From: an uncultured Eubacteriales bacterium
Lineage (GTDB): Bacteria; Bacillota; Clostridia; Oscillospirales; Acutalibacteraceae
Assembly: GCA_949293815.1 (NCBI GenBank)
Contig: CASFEZ010000016.1
Coordinates: 1 to 49,948 of the forward strand
Direction of reading: 5' to 3'
Length of the DNA: 49,948 nucleotides
In this document: in pieces, positions 1 to 8,598 of the stretch
Numbering within the stretch: position 1 is the stretch's first letter
Layout of the letters: every line of letters begins with the position of its first letter
Made by a program: the position numbers and the translations under genes
Notes under the pieces: model-generated
What the model was told of the DNA's origin: nothing
The model's database searches: none
What the model saw: only the letters and a program-made list of their open reading frames with translations

Positions 1-440
1 CATTTCTTACCCTCGGTCAGACCGGTTTCGGTGCAGGTCGCCGCTTTGCCGGGAATGGTAACCTCGGTATGCGGAAGCATGGGAATTTCTTCCTGTTCTT
101 CCAGAACGATACCGCAGACCTCGCAGACTTTCCCTTCGGTCAAGCCGGTTTCGGTGCAGGTCGCAGCCTTACCGGGAACAACCTTTTCGGCATGTCCCTT
201 TGCCGGAATTTCTTCCTGTTCTACCAGAACCGTATCGCAGACAGAGCATTTCTTGCCCTCGGTCAAGCCGGTTTCGGTGCAGGTTGCAGCCTTGCCGGGG
301 ATGGTAACCTCGGTATGCGGAAGCATGGGAATTTCTTCCTGTTCTGCCAGGACTTTATCGCAAACTGCACAGATGATGCCATCGGTCAGACCGGTTGCCG
401 TACAGGTCGCAGCATAGCCGGGCACCGTTTCCTCGGTATG
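1..440 (-). repeat. 123-bp tandem repeats inside the surface protein gene
   Basis: The segment CGGTC(A)(G/A)(A/G)CCGGTTTCGG recurs near 14, 137, 260 and, diverged, 383, a period of 123 bases or 41 codons. Alternate units are closest to each other: the stretch beginning TCGGTATGCGGAAGCATGGG recurs 246 bases apart. The array encodes repeats of the type IPGKAATCTETGLTEGKKC and continues past the left edge. Confidence 0.85.
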
Positions 441-3011
441 ACCGGTAGCTTCCAGCACCTTTTCTTCCACATGGGATGCGTCATTTGCACAAATCCGGCG
501 CTGCAGACCGGTGGTTTCACAACCGGCGGGCGTTACGGTTTCCCATTCGCCCCAAGCGTGGCCGGTAGCGGTAATCGTCGTACCGGTCGTAAGCTGTGTT
601 TTACAGCTGCTGCAATAGGTATCGCCGGTATAGCCGTCTTCCTCACAGGTGGCCTCTTTTTCACCCACCAGATAAGTGCCGTCCACATGGTTGTCGGGGT
701 CAAGCGGAACATCTTCTGTATAAGTATGCTCGCTGTTATACTGGCAGGTATAGGTTTTTACACCGTGGTTAATGCAGTTCGGCACCGGGTTTACAACGCC
801 CGCATCGTATTTATGCGCATCGGGGTCAATGGCAAGCGTTTCCGATTCTTCCTTGCCACAAACCGAGCAGGTATGCGTCTGCTCGCCTGTTGCGGAGCAG
901 GTCGCGGCGGTTTTAACCGTCCATTCGCCCCAGGTATGCGGAAGCGCAGGAATCAGGGTTTCATTGGCAATGGCATCGCAGCGGGTGCATTTGTCATATT
1001 CCACGCCCGCGGCGGCGCAGGTAGCCGCAATCGTTATATGCTCATAGCTATGTCCCAGCTCATCGAGCGTCTGGGTTTCGGTGTGCGCAGGGTTGTTCGC
1101 GCATACGCGGGTCTGTTCGCCTTTTTCGGTGCAGGTGGGCTCATCGGTGATTTCCCAATTGCCCCAGGCATGGGCGTTTTCATCAATCGCGATTGTCTCC
1201 GAGTCGATATGCTGGTTGTTGTAGGCGCAGACACGCTGTTTGGTGCCGGTTTCCATGCAGGTTGCCGGTTTTACCGTTGCCCATTCGCCCCAGCTGTGCG
1301 CATCGGGGTCAATGGCGGTATCGCGGGTTTCGGTATGGCTGGCGTCACGGCTGCAAACGCGCTGTTCTTCGCCGGGGGTGGAGCAGGTCGCGTCTTTTGT
1401 TTTTGTCCAGGCGCCCCAATCATGGGCGTTTTCATCAACGGGGATTACTTCCGTAGCGGTTGTGCTGCAGGAAGTGCAGGTATGGGTTCTGCTGCCCTCC
1501 GTCGTACAGGTCGCTTCCTTGGTGACTGTCCATTCGCCCCAGGTATGGGCATTGCTGTCGATGGGAATGGTTTCGCTGTCGGTATGCTGGCTGTTGTTTT
1601 TGCAAACACGCTGCTTCAGACCCTCGACCTTGCAGGTTGCCTCGCGAACGGTATTCCATTCGCCCCAGTCATGGGCGTTGGGATCCACGGGAATGGTCTG
1701 GGTATCCTCTGTGTCGCAGGTCGCGCAGACGCGCTTTTGGGAACCGGCCTGCATACAGGTGGCTGCGGTTACGGTCTCCCATTCGCCCCAATCGTGCCCG
1801 AGCGCGTCAACCGCGCGGGTTTGCTCGTCGCCGCAGATGGAGCAGGTGCGTTTTTCGCTGCCTGCATTTTCACAATCGGCTTCGGTTACCGTTTCCCATG
1901 CGCTCCAGTTATGGGCGCTGGGATCGGCTGGCGTAGAAGCTGTATAGGAATACCCGCATTCGCAGGTATACTTCTTTTCACCTGCATGGATGCAGTCCGG
2001 CTCGGTGACAACGGTTTCGGTGTAGGTATGCGCCACCGTGTTGTAGGTCGCCGTTACGGTTTTATCCTGCGCGCCGCTGGTCAGATTCTGGTATGTACCG
2101 TTCCAGCCGCTGAACACATAGTGGTTGGTGGTGTCATACGGTCTGGTCGGGTCGGCAGGCGGGGTTGCGCTTTCGCCGTAGTTGACCGTCTGTTCAGACA
2201 ACTGGGTGCCGTCATAGTTATTAAACACCACATTGTAGTCAAATACCCGGATGGTCACATTGCGGGTGGCGGAGGCATTGCCCCTCGATGCGGTAACGGT
2301 TACGGTGTAGTTGTCCGCCGCGTTTGAAGTCGGGCTGACCGTCAGGGTGCCGCCGCTGCTCATGCTGACCTTGGCGTTGTTGACCGTAAAGGTCGGATCC
2401 TGATACCAGCTTACGCCGTACTGATCTCTGACGGTAGCGGTATAATTGTAAGTATCGTTTGCTCCGTCTGTAGGCACAGCAATGGAAGTGCTCCCGTTAA
2501 TGGTGTCGATAGAGGTCGCACGTGGATAGTTGCTGCTCGCCACCGTTATAGTGTCATTAAAAACTCCACAAGTTCCGAAAAGACCACCATGATTCCAACT
2601 GCCACTGGCAAGCTGTTGAGACTGTACATACAAATACATAGTGTATTCGATTTGTCTTGGCCGAGAGATATCATAGTGGAATATCACCTGATAGGGGAAT
2701 CCCGGTACCGTGCCCGTATACTCAGCGGTTGTGTTATTAGAATATATGGGACCGCTAGAAATCTTACCGGAGGACATAATCACGGTGGAAGTAGAAGATC
2801 CGGTGCCGTTGTTTGTTCTATAATAAAGCGTTAAGGTTACATCCTCTATTTGAGCTCCGTTATCTACATCAAGGAAAACCCGGTAATTATAGCTCCCCGC
2901 CGTAGCGGCTTCCGCTTCTATCGGCATGACAAAGGGCAAGGCGCCAAAGCACAGCACGACCGCCAAAAATACACTCAGCACGCGCCGGAGCGAATGTTTT
3001 GCTTTTGTCAC
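1..3011 (-). CDS. Large secreted Cys-repeat surface protein, C-terminus off the window
   Basis: The minus-strand frame is open from the left edge to a start near 3011, giving 1003 residues with the C-terminus missing. I chose the GTG at 3011 because TGAGGT lies 8 bases upstream; an in-frame ATG at 3026 has no clear ribosome binding site. The N-terminus is a classic signal peptide (basic start, then a hydrophobic run ending near PIEAEAA). Next come an adhesin-like region, an Ig-like region, and a Listeria-Bacteroides/InlB B-type repeat containing VFNNYDGTQLSEQTVNYGES. From about residue 340 there are at least 17 repeats of the pattern HxWGEW-x(5)-ATC-x(3)-G-x(4)-R-x-C-x2-C, each with two or three Cys. 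The last repeats form a 41-residue tandem. Such repeats are common in gut Firmicutes surface proteins, but their function is unknown to me. The protein is probably exported and wall-associated; whether it has a sortase signal cannot be seen. Confidence 0.85.
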   Translation of the reverse strand, partial: MTKAKHSLRRVLSVFLAVVLCFGALPFVMPIEAEAATAGSYNYRVFLDVDNGAQIEDVTLTLYYRTNNGTGSSTSTVIMSSGKISSGPIYSNNTTAEYTGTVPGFPYQVIFHYDISRPRQIEYTMYLYVQSQQLASGSWNHGGLFGTCGVFNDTITVASSNYPRATSIDTINGSTSIAVPTDGANDTYNYTATVRDQYGVSWYQDPTFTVNNAKVSMSSGGTLTVSPTSNAADNYTVTVTASRGNASATRNVTIRVFDYNVVFNNYDGTQLSEQTVNYGESATPPADPTRPYDTTNHYVFSGWNGTYQNLTSGAQDKTVTATYNTVAHTYTETVVTEPDCIHAGEKKYTCECGYSYTASTPADPSAHNWSAWETVTEADCENAGSEKRTCSICGDEQTRAVDALGHDWGEWETVTAATCMQAGSQKRVCATCDTEDTQTIPVDPNAHDWGEWNTVREATCKVEGLKQRVCKNNSQHTDSETIPIDSNAHTWGEWTVTKEATCTTEGSRTHTCTSCSTTATEVIPVDENAHDWGAWTKTKDATCSTPGEEQRVCSRDASHTETRDTAIDPDAHSWGEWATVKPATCMETGTKQRVCAYNNQHIDSETIAIDENAHAWGNWEITDEPTCTEKGEQTRVCANNPAHTETQTLDELGHSYEHITIAATCAAAGVEYDKCTRCDAIANETLIPALPHTWGEWTVKTAATCSATGEQTHTCSVCGKEESETLAIDPDAHKYDAGVVNPVPNCINHGVKTYTCQYNSEHTYTEDVPLDPDNHVDGTYLVGEKEATCEEDGYTGDTYCSSCKTQLTTGTTITATGHAWGEWETVTPAGCETTGLQRRICANDASHVEEKVLEATGHTEETVPGYAATCTATGLTDGIICAVCDKVLAEQEEIPMLPHTEVTIPGKAATCTETGLTEGKKCSVCDTVLVEQEEIPAKGHAEKVVPGKAATCTETGLTEGKVCEVCGIVLEEQEEIPMLPHTEVTIPGKAATCTETGLTEGKK

Positions 3012-3135
3012 TGTAAATAACCTCATTTCTGTTTTTTTTGTTCTTCGTGCAGTGTGATCGGCTCTGACCGCGAGATTGTCTAAAACAACCCCAGTCGATT
3101 AAAATTTTTATGAAAATTGCACGGAGTGCAAATAT

Positions 3136-3141
3136 ATTATA
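3136..3141 (-). promoter_or_regulatory. Possible -10 element for the surface protein gene
   Basis: Reading on the minus strand there is a perfect TATAAT about 125 bases upstream of the GTG start, but no convincing -35 at 16-18 bases. The remaining sequence between 3012 and 3318 is AT-rich and holds no gene. I saw no purine riboswitch there. Confidence 0.3.
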
Positions 3142-3258
3142 GGATAAGAGAATGGTAATTGGTTTTGTTTTTAGAACAAAAGGGAAATTTAGGGTTTGTT
3201 CATATATATAGCAAAAAAAATATATATATTTGTTTTTACGACAGGAAGCGAAAAAATC

Positions 3259-3287
3259 TTGTATTCCGCCCCCGGATGGTTTATAAT
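3259..3287 (+). promoter_or_regulatory. SigA-type promoter of the xpt operon
   Basis: TTGTAT (3259-3264), a 17-base spacer and TATAAT (3282-3287) lie about 30 bases upstream of the xpt start. Confidence 0.75.
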
Positions 3288-3318
3288 GAAAAAAATGCGG
3301 ATGCGGAGATGAGAACGG

Positions 3319-3900
3319 ATGAATGCACTCGAGCGGATGATTACCGAAAAAGGCGTGGTAATCGGCGAGGATATTTTAAAAGTGGATATGTTTTTGAACC
3401 ACCAGATTGATGTGAAGCTGATTCAGCAGATGGGCGTGGATTTTTACGAGCATTTCAAGGACCGCCCGATTACCAAGGTGTTGACCATCGAGGCTTCGGG
3501 CATTGCCATTGCCTGTTTTACGGCGCTGCTGTTTGATGTGCCGGTGGTGTTCGGCAAAAAGGGGTACCACAAAAATGTGGGCAGCAATGTCTATTCCGCT
3601 AAGGTCTACTCCTTTACCAAGGGTGTTTCTTATGATATTACGGTTATGAAAGACTATTTGACCGAAAAGGACAAGGTTCTGTTTGTGGATGATTTTCTTG
3701 CCAACGGCGCCGCCGCAGAGGGCATGATGCAGATTATTGCCCAGGCGGGCGCCACCCTTCAGGGCATCGGCATTGCCATTGAAAAAGGCTTTCAGGAGGG
3801 CGGCGACAAGCTGCGCGCGAAGGGCATTGATTTGTATTCCCTGGCCATTGTGGATAAAATGGAAGCCGGACGTATTATTTTGCGGGAGCAGAACACATGA
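3319..3900 (+). CDS. xpt: Xanthine phosphoribosyltransferase
   Basis: Converts xanthine and PRPP to XMP in cytoplasmic purine salvage. The 193-residue product matches the usual Xpt length of about 190. Features seen are the N-terminal LKVDMFLNHQID segment typical of Xpt, the invariant IEASGIAIA region, and the PRPP-binding motif VLFVDDFLANGAA near residues 124-136. The start is preceded by GGAGAT at 8 bases. The stop overlaps the ATG of the next gene by four bases (ATGA), so the two are translationally coupled. In Bacillus xpt is usually controlled by a guanine riboswitch, but no such aptamer is visible in the short leader here. Confidence 0.93.
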   Translation: MNALERMITEKGVVIGEDILKVDMFLNHQIDVKLIQQMGVDFYEHFKDRPITKVLTIEASGIAIACFTALLFDVPVVFGKKGYHKNVGSNVYSAKVYSFTKGVSYDITVMKDYLTEKDKVLFVDDFLANGAAAEGMMQIIAQAGATLQGIGIAIEKGFQEGGDKLRAKGIDLYSLAIVDKMEAGRIILREQNT

Positions 3901-5102
3901 AACGGGCAAGGCGTTTTGTAGGGCTTTTTTTGAGCCTTTTGCTGCTGTTTTCCGCCTGTGATTCTTCGCAGCCGCCCGGCGATTCCGAGGCGGGAACGAC
4001 TGTGTTGCCGGAAGATATCACGGAAGATTTGACGGCTTTTAGAAAATATGAATCGCTGTACGCCGCCATGTTCTTTTCCGACCGAAACGCGGCGGATACG
4101 GCGGCGCTTTCCGCGTCCTTTGATAAGTGTTTGGCTTCTGAAAAATACAGCCAGATGCGCGCGGAAAAGCAGTTCCAAATACCGGCGTCGGATTTTTCCG
4201 CTGCCCGGGCGGTTTTTGACGCGGCTCTGCGGGGCGGCTGCGGCATTGTGTTTACTTCTGACGACAGTTTGTTTGATTTGGTGCAGGAGCTGGCGCAGGA
4301 ATATCCGGATGTGCTGTTTTTCTGCCGGGACGGCGAAGAGAGCCAGTTGGAAAACCTGTATTCCTATCATGCGCTTTTATATCAGGGCTTTTATTTGGCG
4401 GGTATCGCCGCTTCTTCGGTCAGCCGTACCGGGCGGGTGGCGCTTTTGACCGAGCCGGGCACCGACGCCGCAGATGCCGTTTTGTGGGCCAATGCCTTTG
4501 CCTTGGGGGCGCAGGCGGTGAACGATTCCGTATCGGTTGCGCTGCGGCAGATAGAGGCGGACAGTGACGCGGTGTCGGCATTGCAGGAGCTTGCGAATGC
4601 GCGGTACGATGTGTTTGCCGGGAACTTTGCTTCCGCTGCCGTTTATGAGACTGCCGCCCAGCGCGGTGTGCAAATGATTGGTTATCAAGGACAGGTCAGC
4701 GAAGCGCAGGGCGTGATAGCCGATGTTTATTTTGATTTTTCCTCTTATTTTGATTCGGTCCTGGAAGCAGCTGCCGAGCAGAGCGCACCAATTTCCCGCT
4801 TTGAGGGCGGTCTGGCCTCCGGGGTGGTCGGGCTTCGGCTGCTGACGGACAACGACGAGGTGCAGGCACTTATTGACGCCGCTGCCGGGCAGATTACCCA
4901 AAACGATTTTGAAATATTCTCCGGTTATCAACTATATTTTGAGTCAGCAGAAGACGGCAGTGTCCATGCATCTGCCGAGCCGGCGGCGGTGCTTTCCGCC
5001 GACGGCGAGGTGATTTTGCCCGAGGGCGCACGCAGCCGTCTCTCTGCTTCGGAACCCGCGCCGTTTTCGGATACGCTGGTGCAGGGGCTGACGGAAAGGT
5101 GA
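3897..5102 (+). CDS. BMP-family (nucleoside-binding) lipoprotein
   Basis: A 401-residue exported protein with a lipoprotein signal: basic MKRARR, a hydrophobic run, then the lipobox FSAC with the lipidated Cys at residue 21. The body resembles the basic membrane protein (BMP/PnrA/Med) family of periplasmic-binding-fold proteins. Seen are EYPDVLFFCRDGEES, then YSYHALLYQGFYLAGIAA and GRVALLTEPG, a conserved order in that family, followed by GVQMIGYQGQ. Characterised members bind purine nucleosides for ABC import or act as sensors. Coupling to xpt fits a purine role. No ABC permease or ATPase genes follow, so uptake would need partners elsewhere or the protein may only sense. The ligand is inferred, not shown. 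Confidence 0.75.
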   Translation: MKRARRFVGLFLSLLLLFSACDSSQPPGDSEAGTTVLPEDITEDLTAFRKYESLYAAMFFSDRNAADTAALSASFDKCLASEKYSQMRAEKQFQIPASDFSAARAVFDAALRGGCGIVFTSDDSLFDLVQELAQEYPDVLFFCRDGEESQLENLYSYHALLYQGFYLAGIAASSVSRTGRVALLTEPGTDAADAVLWANAFALGAQAVNDSVSVALRQIEADSDAVSALQELANARYDVFAGNFASAAVYETAAQRGVQMIGYQGQVSEAQGVIADVYFDFSSYFDSVLEAAAEQSAPISRFEGGLASGVVGLRLLTDNDEVQALIDAAAGQITQNDFEIFSGYQLYFESAEDGSVHASAEPAAVLSADGEVILPEGARSRLSASEPAPFSDTLVQGLTER

Positions 5103-5107
5103 ACCAT

Positions 5108-6409
5108 ATGCGCGCTGCCATTTATACCCTTGGCTGTAAAGTGAATACCTGCGAGTCATCGGAAATCGGCGAACAGCTGCTCGCCGCCGGGTACCAATTG
5201 GTAAAAAAGGGCGATGAAGCGGATGTTTATATTGTCAATTCCTGTACCGTTACCGAGGAAAGCAGCCGCAAAACCCGGCAGCTTCTCCGGCGCCTGAAGC
5301 GGGAGCACCCCGGGGCGGTTACGGTATTGACCGGCTGCTATCCCCAGGCGTTCCCCACGGAGGCGCAAGGCTTTTTGCAGGCGGATATTGTGCTGGGAAA
5401 CCGCAATAACCGCGCGCTGTTGGACACGCTGAACCGCTTTTTTCGGGAAAGGGAGCGCCGGGTGGCGATTCTGCCGCACGAGACGGACGAGCGGTTTTAC
5501 GGCGGCATTTTGTCCTCTACCGAGGGGCATACCCGGGCTTTTTTGAAAATTCAGGACGGCTGCAACCGGTTCTGTTCCTATTGCGTCATTCCCTATGCGA
5601 GGGGGCGTTCCCGTTCCCGGACGCTCGCGGAAACCGCTGCCTCGGCCGAGGCGCTGGCGGCAAACGGGTACCATGAAATTGTGCTGGTAGGCATCAATCT
5701 GTCCGCCTATGGGCGGGATTTCGGCGATACGGATTTGGCAGACGCAGTACAGGCGGTCAGCGCACCGCCCCAGATACGGCGGGTACGGCTCGGTTCGCTG
5801 GAGCCGGATCATCTTACGCCGTCCTTGATTGAAAAATTGCAAACATGTGAAAAGCTCTGCCCGCAGTTTCATATTTCTCTGCAATCGGGCAGTGGCGGCG
5901 TGCTGCGGCGTATGAACCGCCATTATACTGCCGAAGAATATGCCGCTTTGGTGCAAACCCTGCGCGCTTCGTTTGCGGATTGCACCATCACCACCGATAT
6001 TATCTGCGGCTTTCCGGGGGAAACCGAGGAAGAATTTGCCCAAACATTGGATTTCGCTGAAAAAATCGGCTTTGAAAAGGCGCATATTTTTCCCTACTCG
6101 CCCCGGGCGGGCACCAGAGCTGCCGCTTATGAAGGGCAGATTCCCCAAAAAATAAAGGAAGCACGCTGCGCCCAGCTTTCGGAAATTTGCGAAAACAGCC
6201 GCCGCCGGTGGCTTTCGTCCCAATGCGGCAGGGTAGTGGAGGTTCTGTTTGAAACGCCGAAAAATGGATTTGCGCGCGGATATACCGCAAGCTATCTTCC
6301 GGTGCGTGTGCGGGATGACGCCGGACAAATTCAGCCCGGTTCGCTGCGCCGGGTACGGATACAGTCCGTGCAGGACGAGGGCTGTATCGGCGAAATGGCG
6401 GAGACTTGA
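5108..6409 (+). CDS. mtaB: tRNA t6A37 methylthiotransferase MtaB
   Basis: Radical-SAM methylthiotransferase that converts t6A to ms2t6A at position 37 of tRNAs decoding ANN codons. The 433-residue protein has the N-terminal MTTase domain starting with AIYTLGCKVN, including the Cys residues of GCKVN, NSCTV and TGCYP that bind the auxiliary 4Fe-4S cluster. It also has the radical-SAM motif CNRFCSYC with the following VIPYARGRSRSR, and a C-terminal TRAM-like segment. The length fits MtaB rather than the slightly longer MiaB. I chose the ATG at 5108, preceded by AAAGGTG at 6 bases, over an upstream GTG at 5099 that overlaps the lipoprotein stop. Confidence 0.93.
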   Translation: MRAAIYTLGCKVNTCESSEIGEQLLAAGYQLVKKGDEADVYIVNSCTVTEESSRKTRQLLRRLKREHPGAVTVLTGCYPQAFPTEAQGFLQADIVLGNRNNRALLDTLNRFFRERERRVAILPHETDERFYGGILSSTEGHTRAFLKIQDGCNRFCSYCVIPYARGRSRSRTLAETAASAEALAANGYHEIVLVGINLSAYGRDFGDTDLADAVQAVSAPPQIRRVRLGSLEPDHLTPSLIEKLQTCEKLCPQFHISLQSGSGGVLRRMNRHYTAEEYAALVQTLRASFADCTITTDIICGFPGETEEEFAQTLDFAEKIGFEKAHIFPYSPRAGTRAAAYEGQIPQKIKEARCAQLSEICENSRRRWLSSQCGRVVEVLFETPKNGFARGYTASYLPVRVRDDAGQIQPGSLRRVRIQSVQDEGCIGEMAET

Positions 6410-6428
6410 GAATTTTTTGTGAAACCTA

Positions 6429-6457
6429 TTGCTTTTTTTTGGATAAACGGTTATAAT
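6429..6457 (+). promoter_or_regulatory. SigA-type promoter of small secreted protein gene
   Basis: TTGCTT (6429-6434), 17 bases, TATAAT (6452-6457), about 40 bases upstream of the ATG at 6498. Confidence 0.65.
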
Positions 6458-6497
6458 TTAAACGGATTCTTAAAAAATGACGAAAGAGGTATTGCCA

Positions 6498-6983
6498 ATG
6501 AAACGAGTATTGTCTGTCTTTCTTGCGGCGGTCATGTGTCTTCTGCCCCTGGCGGTTTGCGTATATGCCGCCGATGACGATATGCCCGCCGATGTGTGCT
6601 ATGTAACGCTGCCCACCTCCTATATGTATACCGTCGAACCCTGTGAGGGCTATGACCAGTATGTCGTTAAAGGCGAGAGCTTCCAGTTCCGCGTCACCCC
6701 CAACGAGGGCTATTCTCTGGATATGGTGATGGTCTATTATTATCCCACTGATATTACCGACCAGACCACCACAGACGAAGGGTATTTTAAGCAGGAACCG
6801 TTTTCCAATCCGGATTCCAATGTGTATACCATTGATTCGGTCAATACGGATATTACCATTTCTGTAGAACAGGTGCTCCAGCAGAACGATGCCAGTTTTT
6901 TCCGTACGCTGATGGAGTTTATCCATATGATTTTTGTCGCCATCGGCCGCCTGTTCGGCTTTGATGTGGATATGCCGTTCTAA
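6498..6983 (+). CDS. Small secreted protein of unknown function
   Basis: 161 residues beginning with a signal peptide (MKRVLSVFLAAVMCLLPLAVCVYA). The ATG at 6498 is preceded by GAAAGAGGT at 7 bases; an in-frame ATG at 6477 lacks a binding site. The mature part holds one beta-rich module with the pattern FRVTPNEGYSLDMVMVYYY ... VNTDITISVEQ. That resembles the short Ig/InlB-like modules of Clostridia surface proteins. The protein ends in a hydrophobic, Phe/Ile-rich helix (TLMEFIHMIFVAIGRLFGF) with only a short acidic tail. It is monocistronic, between its own promoter and a terminator. The function is not recognised. Confidence 0.75.
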   Translation: MKRVLSVFLAAVMCLLPLAVCVYAADDDMPADVCYVTLPTSYMYTVEPCEGYDQYVVKGESFQFRVTPNEGYSLDMVMVYYYPTDITDQTTTDEGYFKQEPFSNPDSNVYTIDSVNTDITISVEQVLQQNDASFFRTLMEFIHMIFVAIGRLFGFDVDMPF

Positions 6984-7004
6984 TTGAATACAGTCTGCAA
7001 CAAA

Positions 7005-7046
7005 AGCCCCGCAGCTCCCAATGAGAACTGCGGGGCTTCCTTTTTT
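7005..7046 (+). terminator. Bidirectional intrinsic terminator
   Basis: AGCCCCGCAG (7005-7014) pairs with CTGCGGGGCT (7028-7037), followed by TTCCTTTTTT. It sits between the convergent secreted-protein and DUF4364 genes. Confidence 0.85.
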
Positions 7047-7047
7047 G

Positions 7048-7650
7048 TTATGGTTGGCTCTTTTTCCCGGGGGACGGGGGAGCGCCGGGGTCTTTTAACA
7101 GGGTATCGAAAATGCCCTGACAAAGCTCATCTACATGAAGAAGAAACCCTTTTTTCAGCGTTTCGACCTGGTCGGAGGTGGGCACAAAAAAGGTCAGCGC
7201 CAAAATGCGATCCCGCCCTTTGCCGACTTGCAGAGTCACTTTGTACTCGCCGTTTTCTGCTTTTTCAACGGTGATTTCATTTTCACTGCGGCGTTTTTCC
7301 AGCGTTGCATAATACATGGTGTATTTCAGCGCCTTTTCCCGCACGCTTTTGGATAAATCCATTTTCAGGGTTTCGGCGATTTGCGCACCGGTTTTGCTGA
7401 TGGTATATTTTTCTGTTTCACCGATCGTCATTTTTACGGCGTTGCCCTGCTCAACCAGTACATCGGCGGCGCTGGCAATTTCAAAGTAATTTGCCAGTCC
7501 CGCCTCGCAGAGTGCATCGGTCAAAACCTGCTTGGAAACAGGTTCTTTCAGCGTATGCAGCAAATAGCAGACGAGCAGCCGGACATCGGCAGTGGTGAAC
7601 ATGCCGCCCGGCTCCACGCCCTGGCGAAAGGCATCGTATTTTCCTGCCAT
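7048..7650 (-). CDS. DUF4364 family protein, probable winged-helix regulator
   Basis: 200 residues starting at the ATG at 7650, preceded by GTGAGGG at 7 bases; an upstream in-frame ATG at 7701 would overlap metA. The N-terminal part (FTTADVRLLVCYLLHTLKEP, then SKQVLTDALCEAGLANYFEI) has the spacing of a winged-helix DNA-binding domain. The C-terminal part is an alpha/beta region of the DUF4364 type, found across Clostridia. No function is established to my knowledge. It starts 10 bases after the metA stop and is therefore co-transcribed with metA and nrdR. A role in controlling methionine or nucleotide genes is only a guess. Confidence 0.75.
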   Translation of the reverse strand: MAGKYDAFRQGVEPGGMFTTADVRLLVCYLLHTLKEPVSKQVLTDALCEAGLANYFEIASAADVLVEQGNAVKMTIGETEKYTISKTGAQIAETLKMDLSKSVREKALKYTMYYATLEKRRSENEITVEKAENGEYKVTLQVGKGRDRILALTFFVPTSDQVETLKKGFLLHVDELCQGIFDTLLKDPGAPPSPGKKSQP

Positions 7651-7660
7651 GGCAAATCCC

Positions 7661-8575
7661 TCACAGTGTGGATAAATCATAGGGTGTTCTCTGGTAAACA
7701 AAATAGTTCAGCCAGTTGGAATACAGCAGGCTCCCCGCGCCGCGCCAGCGAATGAGCGGCGGTTTCTCGGGGTCATCGTCCGGAAAATAGTTATAGGGCA
7801 CGGCAATGGGTAGCCCCTTGTTGCGGTCGCGGAAATATTCCAGCGCAAGGGTATTATTGTCATACTCGCAATGCCCAAGACAGTAAAAGTTCCGGCACGC
7901 CTTATCCGCAATCAGATGCACGCCGGCTTTTTCGGAATAGGCGAGAATGGTCAAATCCGGCTCAGCGCTGATATCGGAGGCTGTCACCTCCGTATGGCGG
8001 GAATGGGGCGCAAAAAAGGTATCGTCAAATCCGCGCAGCAGCGGATGCTTCAAATCCAGCGGCGTGTGTTCAAATACGCCGAACACCTTTTGGGGCAGCG
8101 CGCGCTTTTGAATACCGTATTTGTGGTATAATCCTGCCTGCGCGCCCCAGCACACATGAAAAACAGAATAGACATGGCTTTCCGCCCAATCCAAAATCTG
8201 GCACAGCTCCGGCCAGTAATCCACCTGTTCATATTCCAGGTGTTCCACCGGCGCGCCGGTAATAATCATGCCGTCAAAGCGGCTTTCTTTAATATCCTGA
8301 AAGGTTTTGTAAAATTTCAGCATATGCTCCGCCGGGGTGTGCTTCGCCTTGTGAGAGGCAGTTTGCAGCAGTTCGATGTTGACTTGCAGCGGGGAGTTGC
8401 TCAACAGACGTAAAAACTGGGTTTCCGTGGTAATTTTCGTGGGCATCAGGTTCAAGAGCAGGATTTCCAGCGGACGGATGTCCTGTGTATGGGCGCGTTC
8501 CTCGCTCATGAGAAATATATTTTCATTTTCCAACAGCTGCCATGCAGGCAGCGCACTGTCGATTTTAATGGGCAT
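7661..8575 (-). CDS. metA: Homoserine O-acetyltransferase (MetA type)
   Basis: Acylates homoserine in the first committed step of methionine synthesis. The 304-residue protein has the MetA fold signatures [12 protein letters not shown] and [16 protein letters not shown]. The expected catalytic residues fall at the canonical numbers: nucleophile Cys142, His235 and Glu237 (LGHCEYDN). Residue 111 is Glu (ITGAPVEH). In characterised MetA enzymes Glu at this position goes with acetyl-CoA and Gly with succinyl-CoA, so the enzyme is predicted to be acetyl-specific despite the common annotation 'succinyltransferase'. The gene lies between nrdR and a DUF4364 gene in one operon. No SAM riboswitch or T-box is seen upstream. 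Confidence 0.93.
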   Translation of the reverse strand: MPIKIDSALPAWQLLENENIFLMSEERAHTQDIRPLEILLLNLMPTKITTETQFLRLLSNSPLQVNIELLQTASHKAKHTPAEHMLKFYKTFQDIKESRFDGMIITGAPVEHLEYEQVDYWPELCQILDWAESHVYSVFHVCWGAQAGLYHKYGIQKRALPQKVFGVFEHTPLDLKHPLLRGFDDTFFAPHSRHTEVTASDISAEPDLTILAYSEKAGVHLIADKACRNFYCLGHCEYDNNTLALEYFRDRNKGLPIAVPYNYFPDDDPEKPPLIRWRGAGSLLYSNWLNYFVYQRTPYDLSTL

Positions 8576-8598
8576 AGTATCACCGGTTGACTCTTTGC

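Noticed and set aside
1-440. Possible CRISPR-like array
   Set aside because: The 123-base repeats are contiguous, without spacers, and lie in a coding frame.
69-2327. A 752-codon open frame on the plus strand
   Set aside because: It is the antisense shadow of the repeat-rich secreted protein on the minus strand, which has a signal peptide, regular Cys repeats and a start with a binding site; the plus frame has none.
3012-3318. Purine riboswitch before xpt
   Set aside because: The leader is only about 25 bases after the promoter and lacks the conserved aptamer strings; the AT-rich repeats upstream do not form the three-way junction.
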